NCBI RefSeq assembly: GCF_002797815.1
Contig: NZ_PGFJ01000001.1
Span: 1,860,001-1,924,000, forward strand
Direction of reading: 5' to 3'
Origin: Mucilaginibacter auburnensis
GTDB lineage: Bacteria > Bacteroidota > Bacteroidia > Sphingobacteriales > Sphingobacteriaceae
Length of the DNA stretch: 64,000 bases
Below, in pieces: positions 18,768 through 27,569 of this stretch. Both the position numbers and the translations under genes were made by a program. A model generated the notes under the pieces. The model was not told the origin of the DNA, made no database searches, and was given only the letters and a program-made list of their open reading frames with translations. Position 1 is the first letter of the stretch, and every line of letters starts with the position of its first letter.

Positions 18768-21467
18768 TCAGTATTTCTTCCTTGTAGGTTCATCGGTCTT
18801 AATGGTGTTCGCCTTTTTATACAAAAACTCGACAATAAAAACAGACAGTGTGTGTCGGTTTTCGAATCGTTCTTTTGTCAAGTCGGCAGGTTGTTTAGCC
18901 TTGGCCTTAAAATAGTCTTTAGAACGGTTGGAATTGGTGCGGTCTATCCAGTTTTTGATAGCCCAAAAGTTGATGATCGTTTTGATTCTGTTTGGCGATA
19001 CATCGCTGCACCCGGCTGCCTCTAAACTTTCATTCAACTCTTTCAGGTTAAACACTCTGTCATATTCATCAATAAAGTTCAACAGGCAACGCTCTATCGC
19101 ACCAAATGAGTTGACCGCCTTCAATGAACTGGTTTTAGCTTCGCCACGTTTTATAAAGGCGGTTAGGTCAAACCCATCGGCCAATATTCGTTCTTCACGC
19201 AATAAATTGACAATTCTGATCACGTCATCCCGTGCCATGCCTAAGTGATCGCTGATATAATCGACGCGCGATTCGGCAGCCTCATCACTTGATAGCCGTT
19301 TGCTTTTGCTCGAAAAGAGCTTTTTAATGATTCTGACCGCCATCCCCTTTTGTTTTTCAGAGAAGCGTTCAGATCGCATAATCTTGTCAATTGCTTCTTG
19401 CGCATTTTTCGACTGGATGCTATTGGCAAAAACACGCGGCTGATTCTGCCCACGCTTAAGGTAGCCGGCATCTTCAAGTGCGGCGATGGCGGTTGTTACC
19501 CTTGTTTCCATATTGTCCACACTGTCATCCCAACCTGCCTTTCGTGCAATCTCTAAAGCTGAGTTGGACATTTTATCCCGAAAACGGGTAAGACTTTTGA
19601 TGGTCCTCCATATTTGCTGTATTTCCTTGATAGATATCTTGGTTTGACTAAGCATGATGAAATGTTTGCTCAGGTCTTCTTCATTAAAAAGCACATAGCA
19701 ATCAGCCTCAATATTTTCATCACGTCCGGCGCGTCCAGCTTCTTGTACATAGTTTTCGAGCGAGTCCGAAATATCATGATGGATGACAATACCCACATCC
19801 TTTTTGTCCACGCCCATCCCAAAAGCAGATGTAGCCACGATAATACCTACTCTCCCCGAAAGAAATGCATCTTGATTGGCTACCTTTTCCGCGGCATCCA
19901 ATTTGCCGTGGAATGCCCTGGCGTTCAAACCATCGGCCGTCAACCGTTTTGCCAGGTTTTCGGCCCGTTTGGTACGCGACACATAAACGATGGCGGGCCT
20001 GTCCTGTTCCTCTATCAGTTCGCGCGTCGCCTGATATTTTTCTTCGTCGCTACCTTTAGCTAAGACTTTATAGTGCAGATTGGTACGCGACGCGGAAGAC
20101 GTAAATCGATCTAAGCTCAAATCCAGTTTGTCTTCAAAGTATTTACAAATGTCTTCAATAACCTGTGGTTTGGCCGTAGCTGTAAAGCAGGATACCGGTA
20201 TGGGATAAGTCAGCTGTTTGGACTCGCGAATCAGTTTGATCATCTCGCCGATGTAAAGATAATCCACCCTGAAATCCTGTCCCCATGATGAAAAACAGTG
20301 GGCCTCGTCTATCACGAACCGCGCTATCTTGCGGCTTAACAACAAACGGTATATGGTGGGCGATCTTAACGATTCAGGAGATATGTAAAGCATACAGGCA
20401 GAACCATCAGCTACGCGTTCGATAGCTTTGCTACGTTCGATCGGGTCGAGCAGGCCGTTGACGGTCACTGCTGTGGTAATACCGTTCTTTTCCAAGTTAT
20501 CTACCTGATCTTTCATAAGTGATTGCAGTGGCGATATCACTACAGTAAGGGCGTGTGCATTTTCGCCAGCGAGCAAGGCCGGCACTTGAAAAGTAATGGA
20601 CTTGCCACCACCGGTAGGGAAAACTGCTATGAAAGATTTGGAGTTGATAGCAGCGTTGACTGCGTTTAATTGCAATGGCTGACCGCCATATTCACGAAAG
20701 GAACGATAACCAAAATAACGGTCTAACGCACGATGTGCATCTAACGCCTGGTCACAATAGGGGCAACCTGTAACGCAGGGTTTTTGTCGCAATAAAAACA
20801 TTAAACGCTCTACTTCCTTAAAATGAGCCAATACCCAACCCGGAGTTACAGAAGCAGGTTCGCTTGCATTGATTAATGATAGGCAATAAGCCAGCTCTAT
20901 GGGCGTACGCTGTACAAATAGTTCAACATCAGCATTATTGCAAATGCGGTTACTAAATAGCTTTCGAATCAGCGTTGCTACGTCACCCTCTGCTTGGTAG
21001 TCGAGATATTTAAAAAATCCGCCAAAACGATCATCGTCGCCGACAAGGAGGTATAGCAGCCGTTTTATATCTTCATCTAAATCCTTAAATATGGCTACCT
21101 CATCGTAAAAAAGGTCTTGGGCCTTTATGGCGTCATTCAGTGGATTGTTAAGTTCGTCGGTTTGTAACTTGTCATCTTTAAGTAGCGCATGGTAAGGTCT
21201 GGACGGAAATAGTAATGGCGACAAGTACAAGGTATCAATAATATTGTTATTGCTGATGCCAGCCTTTTCAATGAAACTGCCGATATACTTCAGATCGTGC
21301 TGGGTAATGAAATGCCCGCAAATGAACTGTGTGCCTCTCAGAAAGTCAGTCAACTCAACACCAGAATTTTTATGGAATTTTGCGCCATCGTTTCGGATCG
21401 CCCCAATGTCCTTAACCTGCTTGGTTTTAGGTGCGACTTCGGTATCTATAAAGGCAATTGTATTCAA
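18768..21467 (-). CDS. DnaQ-like exonuclease fused to RecQ helicase
   Basis: An 899-residue protein. Residues 1-120 form a DEDD-type 3'-5' exonuclease: Asp8 and Glu10 in FIDTE, Asp58 in GHFITQHD, and a third motif around His93-Asp112. Then comes a linker with CVTGCPYC (possible zinc site, 231-238). The RecQ core follows: Walker A TGGGKS 285-290, DEAH 387-390, CFTATAKP and YVQEAGRAGRD. C-terminal winged-helix-like sequence ends the frame. This order recalls eukaryotic WRN. No ATG precedes the exonuclease motif after the upstream stop, so TTG at 21467 is the likely start. The frame ends PTRKKY-stop, and the -1 frame continues directly into the UvrD helicase. Confidence 0.88.
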   Translation of the reverse strand: MNTIAFIDTEVAPKTKQVKDIGAIRNDGAKFHKNSGVELTDFLRGTQFICGHFITQHDLKYIGSFIEKAGISNNNIIDTLYLSPLLFPSRPYHALLKDDKLQTDELNNPLNDAIKAQDLFYDEVAIFKDLDEDIKRLLYLLVGDDDRFGGFFKYLDYQAEGDVATLIRKLFSNRICNNADVELFVQRTPIELAYCLSLINASEPASVTPGWVLAHFKEVERLMFLLRQKPCVTGCPYCDQALDAHRALDRYFGYRSFREYGGQPLQLNAVNAAINSKSFIAVFPTGGGKSITFQVPALLAGENAHALTVVISPLQSLMKDQVDNLEKNGITTAVTVNGLLDPIERSKAIERVADGSACMLYISPESLRSPTIYRLLLSRKIARFVIDEAHCFSSWGQDFRVDYLYIGEMIKLIRESKQLTYPIPVSCFTATAKPQVIEDICKYFEDKLDLSLDRFTSSASRTNLHYKVLAKGSDEEKYQATRELIEEQDRPAIVYVSRTKRAENLAKRLTADGLNARAFHGKLDAAEKVANQDAFLSGRVGIIVATSAFGMGVDKKDVGIVIHHDISDSLENYVQEAGRAGRDENIEADCYVLFNEEDLSKHFIMLSQTKISIKEIQQIWRTIKSLTRFRDKMSNSALEIARKAGWDDSVDNMETRVTTAIAALEDAGYLKRGQNQPRVFANSIQSKNAQEAIDKIMRSERFSEKQKGMAVRIIKKLFSSKSKRLSSDEAAESRVDYISDHLGMARDDVIRIVNLLREERILADGFDLTAFIKRGEAKTSSLKAVNSFGAIERCLLNFIDEYDRVFNLKELNESLEAAGCSDVSPNRIKTIINFWAIKNWIDRTNSNRSKDYFKAKAKQPADLTKERFENRHTLSVFIVEFLYKKANTIKTDEPTRKKY

Positions 21468-21838
21468 GTTTGCGGTCGGTTCTTGGTATTGTCTATACCT
21501 CTCGGCATAAGTTTTTTATGCAAGATAGTATTTTTGATAAAACGCTTCAAGTAGATCGTAAACAATAGAGCAGCGACGACTGGAAGCACGACGCTTAAAT
21601 AAAATCAACACTTTCGTATTAATCTTGGAACGCTTATCCCAATTAAGTACGAACAATTTTCGAGGCCATTTTCTGCGTGTGGCGGGGTTACATTTTAATA
21701 TTAGTAGCGATGGGAAAGGATATATTGATAAGTAGCGGCTTTATTATTAGTGCATTTAAGAGAAATTATTGATGTAAGCCGTAAGTTAATATAACGAATA
21801 TTAATTGCTTATTGTGGGAGAAGTTAGGTTGGATGGAC
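21468..21838. other. Intergenic region inside the accessory unit
   Basis: About 370 bases between the divergent exo-RecQ and DUF2971 genes. It must hold the promoters for both. Apart from the candidate promoter at its right end no repeat, RNA or ORF with support was seen. Confidence 0.5.
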
Positions 21839-21873
21839 TTTGCATAAATGATAATATTTATTTGGTAAGTTTG
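21839..21873 (+). promoter_or_regulatory. Candidate Bacteroidota promoter for the DUF2971 gene
   Basis: TTTG at 21839-21842 and TAAGTTTG at 21866-21873 match the TTTG / TAnnTTTG consensus with a 23-base spacer, slightly long. The -7 element ends 17 bases before the ATG at 21891. Confidence 0.45.
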
Positions 21874-21890
21874 ACAAAACCTTGTCGAAT

Positions 21891-22736
21891 ATGCCTCCAA
21901 CTATTCAGCGTGTCCGGGACGAAAAGCGTGTAATAATTGATTCCAGAGATTATCCAGCGGAATTAATTCGAAAGTTTATACCGAAGAAACTGTACAAGTA
22001 CCATACTGTTACGAAATATTTTCTTGAAGGCTTGACTAACAATGAGCTTTGGTTTTCGTCACCATTGGATTTTAACGACCCCTTTGATTGTAAGGTGAAC
22101 TTAAAATTCGGCAACGATCAGAAAGCTGTTAGAAAAAATTTTGCAAAGGTATTCCCAGCCGAACGCTTTAGTGAAATTGTTGATATTGACAACTTTTACC
22201 AAAAACTCCTCGACAAGCCGGAGATGTTTCAATACCTACTAAATGAGACAACTAAACTGGCATTTGGCGACCAACTCGGTGTTTGTTGTTTTTCCGAGAA
22301 CCGGGACCACATTCTCATGTGGTCGCATTATGCGGGAAATCATGCTGGTGTGTGTTTACAGTTTAATGGCGCGAGACGCGGCCTTATACATGACAATATT
22401 TTACCTGTCAATTATTACGATAAGTACCCCGTGATCAAACTTTCTAATTATAAAAGTGATGAACTTAAAACTTTCTATTTCCAAGCTATTTGCTCCAAAT
22501 CTGATCATTGGGACTACGAATTTGAATGGCGCGCGGTTGTAGTAGGAGGCCGGAAAACTTATCCATATAAACCAACTGATCTAACAGGAATTATTTTTGG
22601 AGTAAATACAACCAAAGAGGATTTCAGCAAGATTGATACCATCATTCAAACGAATAAGTTGGATCATGTTCAATATTACCAAGCAGAAATGAGCGAGAAA
22701 GCTTACAGATTGAACATAAAAAAAATCGACAGATAG
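21891..22736 (+). CDS. DUF2971-family protein
   Basis: A 281-residue soluble protein from ATG at 21891; a TTG three codons earlier is possible. It shows the DUF2971 pattern: KLYKYHTVTKYFLEGLTNNELWFSSPLDFNDPFD near the N-terminus, then GVCCFSENRDHILMWSHYAG and GVCLQFN. A later EFEWRAVVVGG segment is also typical. The molecular role of the family is unknown. It lies between the divergent helicase pair and the recombinase remnant, so it is cargo of the same element. Confidence 0.8.
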   Translation: MPPTIQRVRDEKRVIIDSRDYPAELIRKFIPKKLYKYHTVTKYFLEGLTNNELWFSSPLDFNDPFDCKVNLKFGNDQKAVRKNFAKVFPAERFSEIVDIDNFYQKLLDKPEMFQYLLNETTKLAFGDQLGVCCFSENRDHILMWSHYAGNHAGVCLQFNGARRGLIHDNILPVNYYDKYPVIKLSNYKSDELKTFYFQAICSKSDHWDYEFEWRAVVVGGRKTYPYKPTDLTGIIFGVNTTKEDFSKIDTIIQTNKLDHVQYYQAEMSEKAYRLNIKKIDR

Positions 22737-23594
22737 TTTATAAAATTTGCAATGCAAAAATAACCCTTTAGCTTGCATCGCCATTAAGTAGCTTTGTGAC
22801 AACCAGTTGTTAATCCTATTGTTTCGGTACTTTGTACCATAAATATTATTACCGATGATCTGTTTTATCGTGTTCAGGATATTTTACAAGGTCGTACCAA
22901 GGTGTTGAGATTACAGGCCGTAAAAATCAATGAGTGTTTGCCATTACAGGGCTTTATTGAATGTGCTATGTGTGAGCGGCAATTAACGGCTAGTGCATCA
23001 CGCGGCAGGAAAGGTGGGTTTTATTATTATTACCATGCGCAGCATTCCTATGGCTGTGGTTGTCGGTATAAGGCTGATGAAGTAAATAAACTGATTATAG
23101 AGGAACTGGTAAAATTCGTTCCTAAGCCTGGAATGGCTGAATTATATAAGATGGTTGTCATTGATGTTTACAAAGGGTTTAGAAACAGCGCAGCAGATGG
23201 ACCGAAAAGTATTACGGATCAAATCGCTGTCATTCACACCCGGATGGCGAACGCCAGGGAAATGTTATTTGATGAAAAGCTGGAGCCGGAAGACTATGCG
23301 TTGATGAAAAAAGAATGTGATGAAAAGCTAAAAAGGCTGGAGGCAGCCTTGTCGGACCTGAAGATACAGAAATCGAACACGGCAAGTATAGATAGCATGG
23401 TTTTAAAGGCTGTAAAGGCACTTTCTAGGTTGGAAAGTATATATGAGGACGGGAACGCTATCATGAAAAGAACCTTGCTGGGTTCGATATTTCGGGAGAA
23501 ATTGCAATTTGACGGGAAAAGTTATCGAACCCGTCGAATCAATGAAGTAGCGATGTTAATATATCAGATAAACAATGAGTTAGGGCAAAAAAGA

Positions 23595-23631
23595 AACGGG
23601 AAAGATCGCGAGCCATCGCGTCTTTCCCGTT
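23595..23631 (-). terminator. Intrinsic terminator of the tRNA-Gly/tRNA-Leu transcript
   Basis: A hairpin of 15 bp with one bulged base (arms 23595-23610 and 23617-23631, loop 23611-23616) is followed on the minus strand by a run of T residues. It starts 4 bases beyond the tRNA-Leu 3' end. Confidence 0.8.
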
Positions 23632-23634
23632 CAG

Positions 23635-23719
23635 TACTCAGAGCGGGAATCGAACCCGCACTCCGTTTACGGGAACAGGATTTTAAGTCCTGCGTGTCTA
23701 CCAGTTCCACCATCTGAGC
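23635..23719 (-). tRNA. tRNA-Leu(TAA)
   Basis: An 85-base class II tRNA. The acceptor GCTCAGA/TCTGAGT has a G-U first pair. The anticodon arm is CAGGA-CTTAAAA-TCCTG (anticodon TAA), with a long variable arm and T arm GCGGG-TTCGATT-CCCGC. The discriminator is A. CCA is not encoded. It is the probable attachment site of the element to its left. Confidence 0.95.
23639..23651. repeat. Right attachment-site-like repeat within tRNA-Leu
   Basis: The 13 bases in the T arm/acceptor 3' strand of tRNA-Leu are identical to 16571-16583. Confidence 0.6.
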
Positions 23720-23775
23720 AGGTGTTAACCTTTTAAAAATAAAACCCCTCTGTTTGATCAGAAGGGAGTTATTGG

Positions 23776-23848
<73 letters not shown>

Positions 23849-23887
23849 ATTGGTGTTTCCGTGTCTGCGTTTCTGCGTTGCGGTGTG

Positions 23888-23917
23888 CAAATATAGACAG
23901 AATTGAACATCCCGCAA
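23888..23917 (-). promoter_or_regulatory. Consensus promoter for the tRNA-Gly/tRNA-Leu pair
   Basis: On the minus strand TTG (23917-23915), a 19-base spacer and TATATTTG (23895-23888) match the Bacteroidota housekeeping promoter TTG-N19-TAnnTTTG exactly. It lies about 40 bases upstream of tRNA-Gly. Confidence 0.75.
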
Positions 23918-23945
23918 GGAAAAAATAAACTTTTTTTTAATGTTT

Positions 23946-24428
23946 TCATAACTCGCTGGCTTTCAAAATATCTAAAATCAAGTCGGCCTCAAAACCACGG
24001 CTCAAAGCATATTGCTGCAGCTTGTAACGGCGTTTATAGCCATCTTTTTCTTTGAGCAAAACTGCTTTTTTTTCAATAATGGTCCTTAAAGTTACTTCGT
24101 ACGCATCGGCATCAATGGTATTTAGCGCCTTTTTTATCAAAATATCAGGTACTCTTTTGAGCTTCAAACCTTGTTTAATTTTGATCTTACCCCAGCCTTT
24201 CTGCCTGAATTTGCCGGTTGCATAAGCTTTGGCAAAGCGTTCTTCGTTTAAAAAACCTTCTTCTATCAGTTTAACAATAATGTTTTCAACTGCGGCCGGC
24301 CAGAGCCCCCAATCATATAATTTATCTCTAACCTCCTGTTGCGAGCGCTCTTGATAGGCGCAGTAATGCCCCGCTTTTTCAAGCGCTAACTTCTCATCTA
24401 TAATTTTTTGTTTTTTTGGAACGTCCAT
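23946..24428 (-). CDS. recX: Regulatory protein RecX
   Basis: A 160-residue helical protein with the three-helix repeats of RecX: HYCAYQERSQQEVRDKLYDWG, LIEEGFLNEERFAKAYATGKF and RRYKLQQYALSRGFEADLI. RecX binds RecA filaments and limits recombinase activity in the cytoplasm. The ATG at 24428 (MDVPKKQK) is preferred to an upstream TTG. It is divergent from murF-alr with a 64-base shared upstream region. No recA is in this window. Confidence 0.88.
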   Translation of the reverse strand: MDVPKKQKIIDEKLALEKAGHYCAYQERSQQEVRDKLYDWGLWPAAVENIIVKLIEEGFLNEERFAKAYATGKFRQKGWGKIKIKQGLKLKRVPDILIKKALNTIDADAYEVTLRTIIEKKAVLLKEKDGYKRRYKLQQYALSRGFEADLILDILKASEL

Positions 24429-24492
24429 TAAAACCAAAATTGCCAAAAATTTCTTCTATTGCCGGGAAATATAAGCAAATTAGCATCTACTT

Positions 24493-26955
24493 ATGCTCAG
24501 CAATCAATACTCTATTCAGCAGGTTAAAGATATTATTAAAGCCGATGGCGACATTATCAACGATGATGCTATTAGCATATTACTTACAGATAGCCGCCGT
24601 ATTACAAACGCAGCGGATGGCTTGTTCTTTGCGTTAAGCGGACGGCGCAATGGCCATGCTTTTATTGCTGAAGCATATGCTGCCGGTGTACGCAATTTTG
24701 TGGTTAAGCAGGGGCCGGAAATTAAATTGCCTTCGGCCAATTTTTTAATTGTTCCGGATGTTTTGACTGCCTTGCAGCAATTGGCTACCTATCATCGCGA
24801 AAGGTTTGATCTGGAGGTTATTGGCGTTACGGGCAGTAATGGTAAAACCATTGTTAAGGAGTGGCTCTACCAATTGTTCGCTATTGACAAAAATGTAGTG
24901 CGTAATCCAAAAAGCTATAATTCTCAGATAGGGGTACCGCTTTCTGTTTGGCAGATAACCGAAAAGAACGATCTGGGGATTTTTGAAGCAGGCATTTCTA
25001 TGCCGGGAGAAATGGGCCGGCTTAAAGAAATTATTAAACCTTCAATTGGCGTACTTACGCACCTGGGTCCTGCGCATAACGAGGGTTTTGAAGACTTTAA
25101 AGACAAAATACGCGAGAAGCTAAAGCTGTTTGTGGGTTGCAAATTGGTTATTTACAACTATGACCAGGTAACGCCATTTAAGGATGAAATTGTGGCGGAT
25201 AAATGCTTCACCTGGAGCCGTACCTTCCGCCAGGCCGACCTTTATGTATTTAGCGAGACGGTTATTTCCAAGAGTTATTATCTGCGCGCTATATATAATG
25301 AGCAGGAAATTGAGTGCCTGGTGCCTTTTACAGATCAGGCTTCTGTTGAGAATGCTGTAACTTGCTGGGCAACTATGCTGGCAATGGGATGTTCGGCAGT
25401 GGAGGCAGATAAGCGCATAGAACGGCTTAGTGCGGTTAGTATGCGTTTAGAACTTAAAACAGGTACTAATGACTGTTCTGTTATTGACGATAGCTACAAC
25501 TCCGACATACAATCTTTAGAGATAGCGCTTAATTTTTTAAATCAGCAAAATCAGCACAAAAAACGAACACTAATCCTGTCTGACATTTTCCAATCAGGTT
25601 TGCCGGAGGATGTGTTATACGCTCAGGTGGCAGATCTGGTAAAGAGTAAAAGCATAGACAGATTTATAGGGGTAGGCGAAGCCTTGATGAAAAGGCAGGA
25701 AATGATACAGTTGGCGGACAAGCATTTCTTCGCCGATACCAACGCCCTGTTAGCTCAACTACAAAACCTCAGATTCAGGGACGAAACCATCCTGATCAAA
25801 GGCTCCCGCAGTTTTGAATTTGAGCGGATAAGCAGGTTGCTTTCTCAAAAAAATCATGAAACTGTGATGGAGATCAACCTCAATGCTTTGCTGAACAACC
25901 TCAACTATTATAAGGCTAAATTAAAGCCCGGCGTTAAAGTGATGGCAATGGTGAAGGCTTTCTCCTATGGCAGTGGCACTTTTGAACTGGCCAATATGCT
26001 GCAATATAACAAGGTTGATTATTTAGCCGTAGCCTATGTAGATGAAGGTGTTTCCTTACGGCAAACCGGTATAACAGTACCTATTGTGGTGATGAATACC
26101 GAGTATTCGGCTTTTGAAAAAATGGTAGAATACAAACTTCAACCAGTGATGTACAGCTTTGCCTTGCTTGACGAGTTTGTAAAATACGCGCAACTTAACG
26201 AAGTATCATCATATCCGGTTCATATTAAGATTGATACCGGTATGCATCGGCTGGGGTTTGAGGACTTTGAGATAGATACGCTATGCGATATGCTGGAGAT
26301 CAACAAATACATTCGCGTAACATCTGTGTTTTCTCATTTGGTAGCAAGTGATGCTGCTGAACATGATGGTTTTACCAGTATACAGATAAGTCGTTTTGAA
26401 GCTGCTTTCAAAAAAATTGAGGAGGCTTTGGGCTACACCGTTATTAAACATTTGTGCAACACCTCCGGCATTACCCGCTGGCCAGCTGCACAATATGATA
26501 TGGTGAGATTAGGTATTGGTCTCTATGGTGTTGATGCGGCTATTTCGCCTACCGATAATGGTTTACAACCCATAGCAAGTTTAAAAACAAGTGTATCGCA
26601 AGTGCGCAAAGTTATTGCCGGCGATACAGTTGGTTATTCGCGCAAAGGCATGATGGCCGACAACGGCAAAATTGCTACGGTGCGTATAGGCTACGCGGAT
26701 GGATATTTGCGGGCGTTTGGCAATGGTGTTGGCAAAATGCTGGTAAACGGTAGCTTGGCACCAACCATTGGCAATATTTCAATGGACATGACCATGATTG
26801 ACGTTACAGGTATTCCGGTAGAAGAAGGTGATGAGGTAATAATATTCAACAACGTTTATCGCATAGAAGAGCTCGCTACGCAGATTGGGACTATACCTTA
26901 TGAAATTTTAACTAATATTTCACAAAGAGTAAAAAGGGTGTACTTTTACGAATAG
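24493..26955 (+). CDS. murF-alr: Bifunctional UDP-MurNAc-tripeptide:D-Ala-D-Ala ligase / alanine racemase
   Basis: An 820-residue fusion. The first ~455 residues are a Mur ligase with ATP-binding GSNGKT at 114-119. The rest is a fold-type III PLP alanine racemase: PLP lysine Lys488 in MVKAFSYGSG, HIKIDTGMHRLGF, catalytic tyrosine in VGYSRKGM and GNISMDMTMIDVT. One chain makes D-alanine and attaches D-Ala-D-Ala to the peptidoglycan precursor. The fusion is common in Bacteroidota. The racemase VKAFSYG replaces the more usual VKADAYG. A DUF502 gene follows 17 bases later. Confidence 0.95.
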   Translation: MLSNQYSIQQVKDIIKADGDIINDDAISILLTDSRRITNAADGLFFALSGRRNGHAFIAEAYAAGVRNFVVKQGPEIKLPSANFLIVPDVLTALQQLATYHRERFDLEVIGVTGSNGKTIVKEWLYQLFAIDKNVVRNPKSYNSQIGVPLSVWQITEKNDLGIFEAGISMPGEMGRLKEIIKPSIGVLTHLGPAHNEGFEDFKDKIREKLKLFVGCKLVIYNYDQVTPFKDEIVADKCFTWSRTFRQADLYVFSETVISKSYYLRAIYNEQEIECLVPFTDQASVENAVTCWATMLAMGCSAVEADKRIERLSAVSMRLELKTGTNDCSVIDDSYNSDIQSLEIALNFLNQQNQHKKRTLILSDIFQSGLPEDVLYAQVADLVKSKSIDRFIGVGEALMKRQEMIQLADKHFFADTNALLAQLQNLRFRDETILIKGSRSFEFERISRLLSQKNHETVMEINLNALLNNLNYYKAKLKPGVKVMAMVKAFSYGSGTFELANMLQYNKVDYLAVAYVDEGVSLRQTGITVPIVVMNTEYSAFEKMVEYKLQPVMYSFALLDEFVKYAQLNEVSSYPVHIKIDTGMHRLGFEDFEIDTLCDMLEINKYIRVTSVFSHLVASDAAEHDGFTSIQISRFEAAFKKIEEALGYTVIKHLCNTSGITRWPAAQYDMVRLGIGLYGVDAAISPTDNGLQPIASLKTSVSQVRKVIAGDTVGYSRKGMMADNGKIATVRIGYADGYLRAFGNGVGKMLVNGSLAPTIGNISMDMTMIDVTGIPVEEGDEVIIFNNVYRIEELATQIGTIPYEILTNISQRVKRVYFYE

Positions 26956-26972
26956 AAATATTCGGAAAAGAA

Positions 26973-27569
26973 ATGAAGAAGGTTCTTGGTGCGCTGTTAA
27001 ATTATTTTCTGAAAGGCGTTATCGTAGTTGTACCCATTGGTGCAGCTATTTTTCTCATTTACTGGGCCGTTTCTACTATTGATAACGCCCTTAATATTAG
27101 TGAAGTAATTCTCGCCGACAGCAAAACCGGTAAGCCTATACATATTCCGGGGCTGGGTATCCTGAACGTTTTTGTGCTGATCATGATAGCTGGCGTGCTG
27201 GTTACCAATGTGGTTACTGATCCTATTAAAAAATGGTTTCACCGTTGGATCAATAAGTTGCCGCTGTTTAAATTTCTATATTCTTCCATAAAAGATCTCA
27301 CCGTTGCTTTTGTAGGCGATGAAAAAAAATTCAGTGAAGCGGTAATTATAGAGGTGAATGAATTTGGCTTGAAAAAGATCGGTTTTTTAGTTCAAAAAGA
27401 TCTGACAAAACTTGGGCTGCCTGGCGAGGTAGCGGTATATCTTCCAATGTCGTACTCATTTGCGGGACAAGTGGTTATAGTAGCGGCAGACAAAGTAAAA
27501 CCAATTGATAAAAACGCTGCGGATATGATGAAATTCGTTATTTCGGGAGGGGTAAGTGGTCTGGAGTAA
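26973..27569 (+). CDS. DUF502 family membrane protein
   Basis: A 198-residue protein with two N-terminal membrane segments (about residues 10-34 and 60-82) and a soluble C-terminal part. The segments IVVVPIGAAIFLIYW, GLGILNVFVLI, PLFKFLYSSIKDLTVAF and the VAVYLPMSYSFAGQVVIV region match the DUF502 family, whose role is unknown. It follows murF-alr closely on the same strand and is probably co-transcribed. Its 3' end overlaps the convergent MFS gene by 32 bases. Confidence 0.85.
   Translation: MKKVLGALLNYFLKGVIVVVPIGAAIFLIYWAVSTIDNALNISEVILADSKTGKPIHIPGLGILNVFVLIMIAGVLVTNVVTDPIKKWFHRWINKLPLFKFLYSSIKDLTVAFVGDEKKFSEAVIIEVNEFGLKKIGFLVQKDLTKLGLPGEVAVYLPMSYSFAGQVVIVAADKVKPIDKNAADMMKFVISGGVSGLE

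Larger units (their letters stand above)
16571..23651. mobile_element. Decayed integrative element at tRNA-Leu carrying exo-RecQ/UvrD helicases
   Basis: The 13-base sequence CAGAGCGGGAATC occurs at 16571-16583 and at 23639-23651. The right copy is the 3' part (T arm/acceptor) of tRNA-Leu; the left copy lies 7.07 kb away on the side where an element entering the tRNA 3' end would sit. Between them are a UvrD-like helicase, an exonuclease-RecQ protein, a DUF2971 protein and the C-terminal half of a large serine recombinase next to the tRNA. This is the layout of a tRNA-targeted integrative element that has lost its integrase activity. The boundaries are inferred from the repeat; a 13-base match alone would be modest evidence without the recombinase. 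Confidence 0.65.
22800..23662 (+). pseudogene. Large serine recombinase, C-terminal remnant
   Basis: The frame is open from 22800. It reads ITDDLFYRVQDILQGR, then a zinc beta-ribbon (CAMC ... GCGC) and the coiled-coil region of large serine recombinases (LEPEDYALMKKECDEKLKRLEAAL). The N-terminal resolvase domain with its catalytic serine, about 250-300 residues, is missing; a stop codon and then the DUF2971 gene occupy the place where it should be. At the 3' end the frame runs on through the tRNA terminator hairpin and into tRNA-Leu on the opposite strand (to 23717), so the last 30 or so codons are not real coding sequence. It cannot catalyse recombination. Confidence 0.8.

Noticed and set aside
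18771-18789. Programmed -1 frameshift site between RecQ and UvrD
   Set aside because: No XXXYYYZ heptamer fits the frame in the overlap and no clear pseudoknot was seen, so programmed shifting is not claimed; a base loss or sequence error is equally or more likely.
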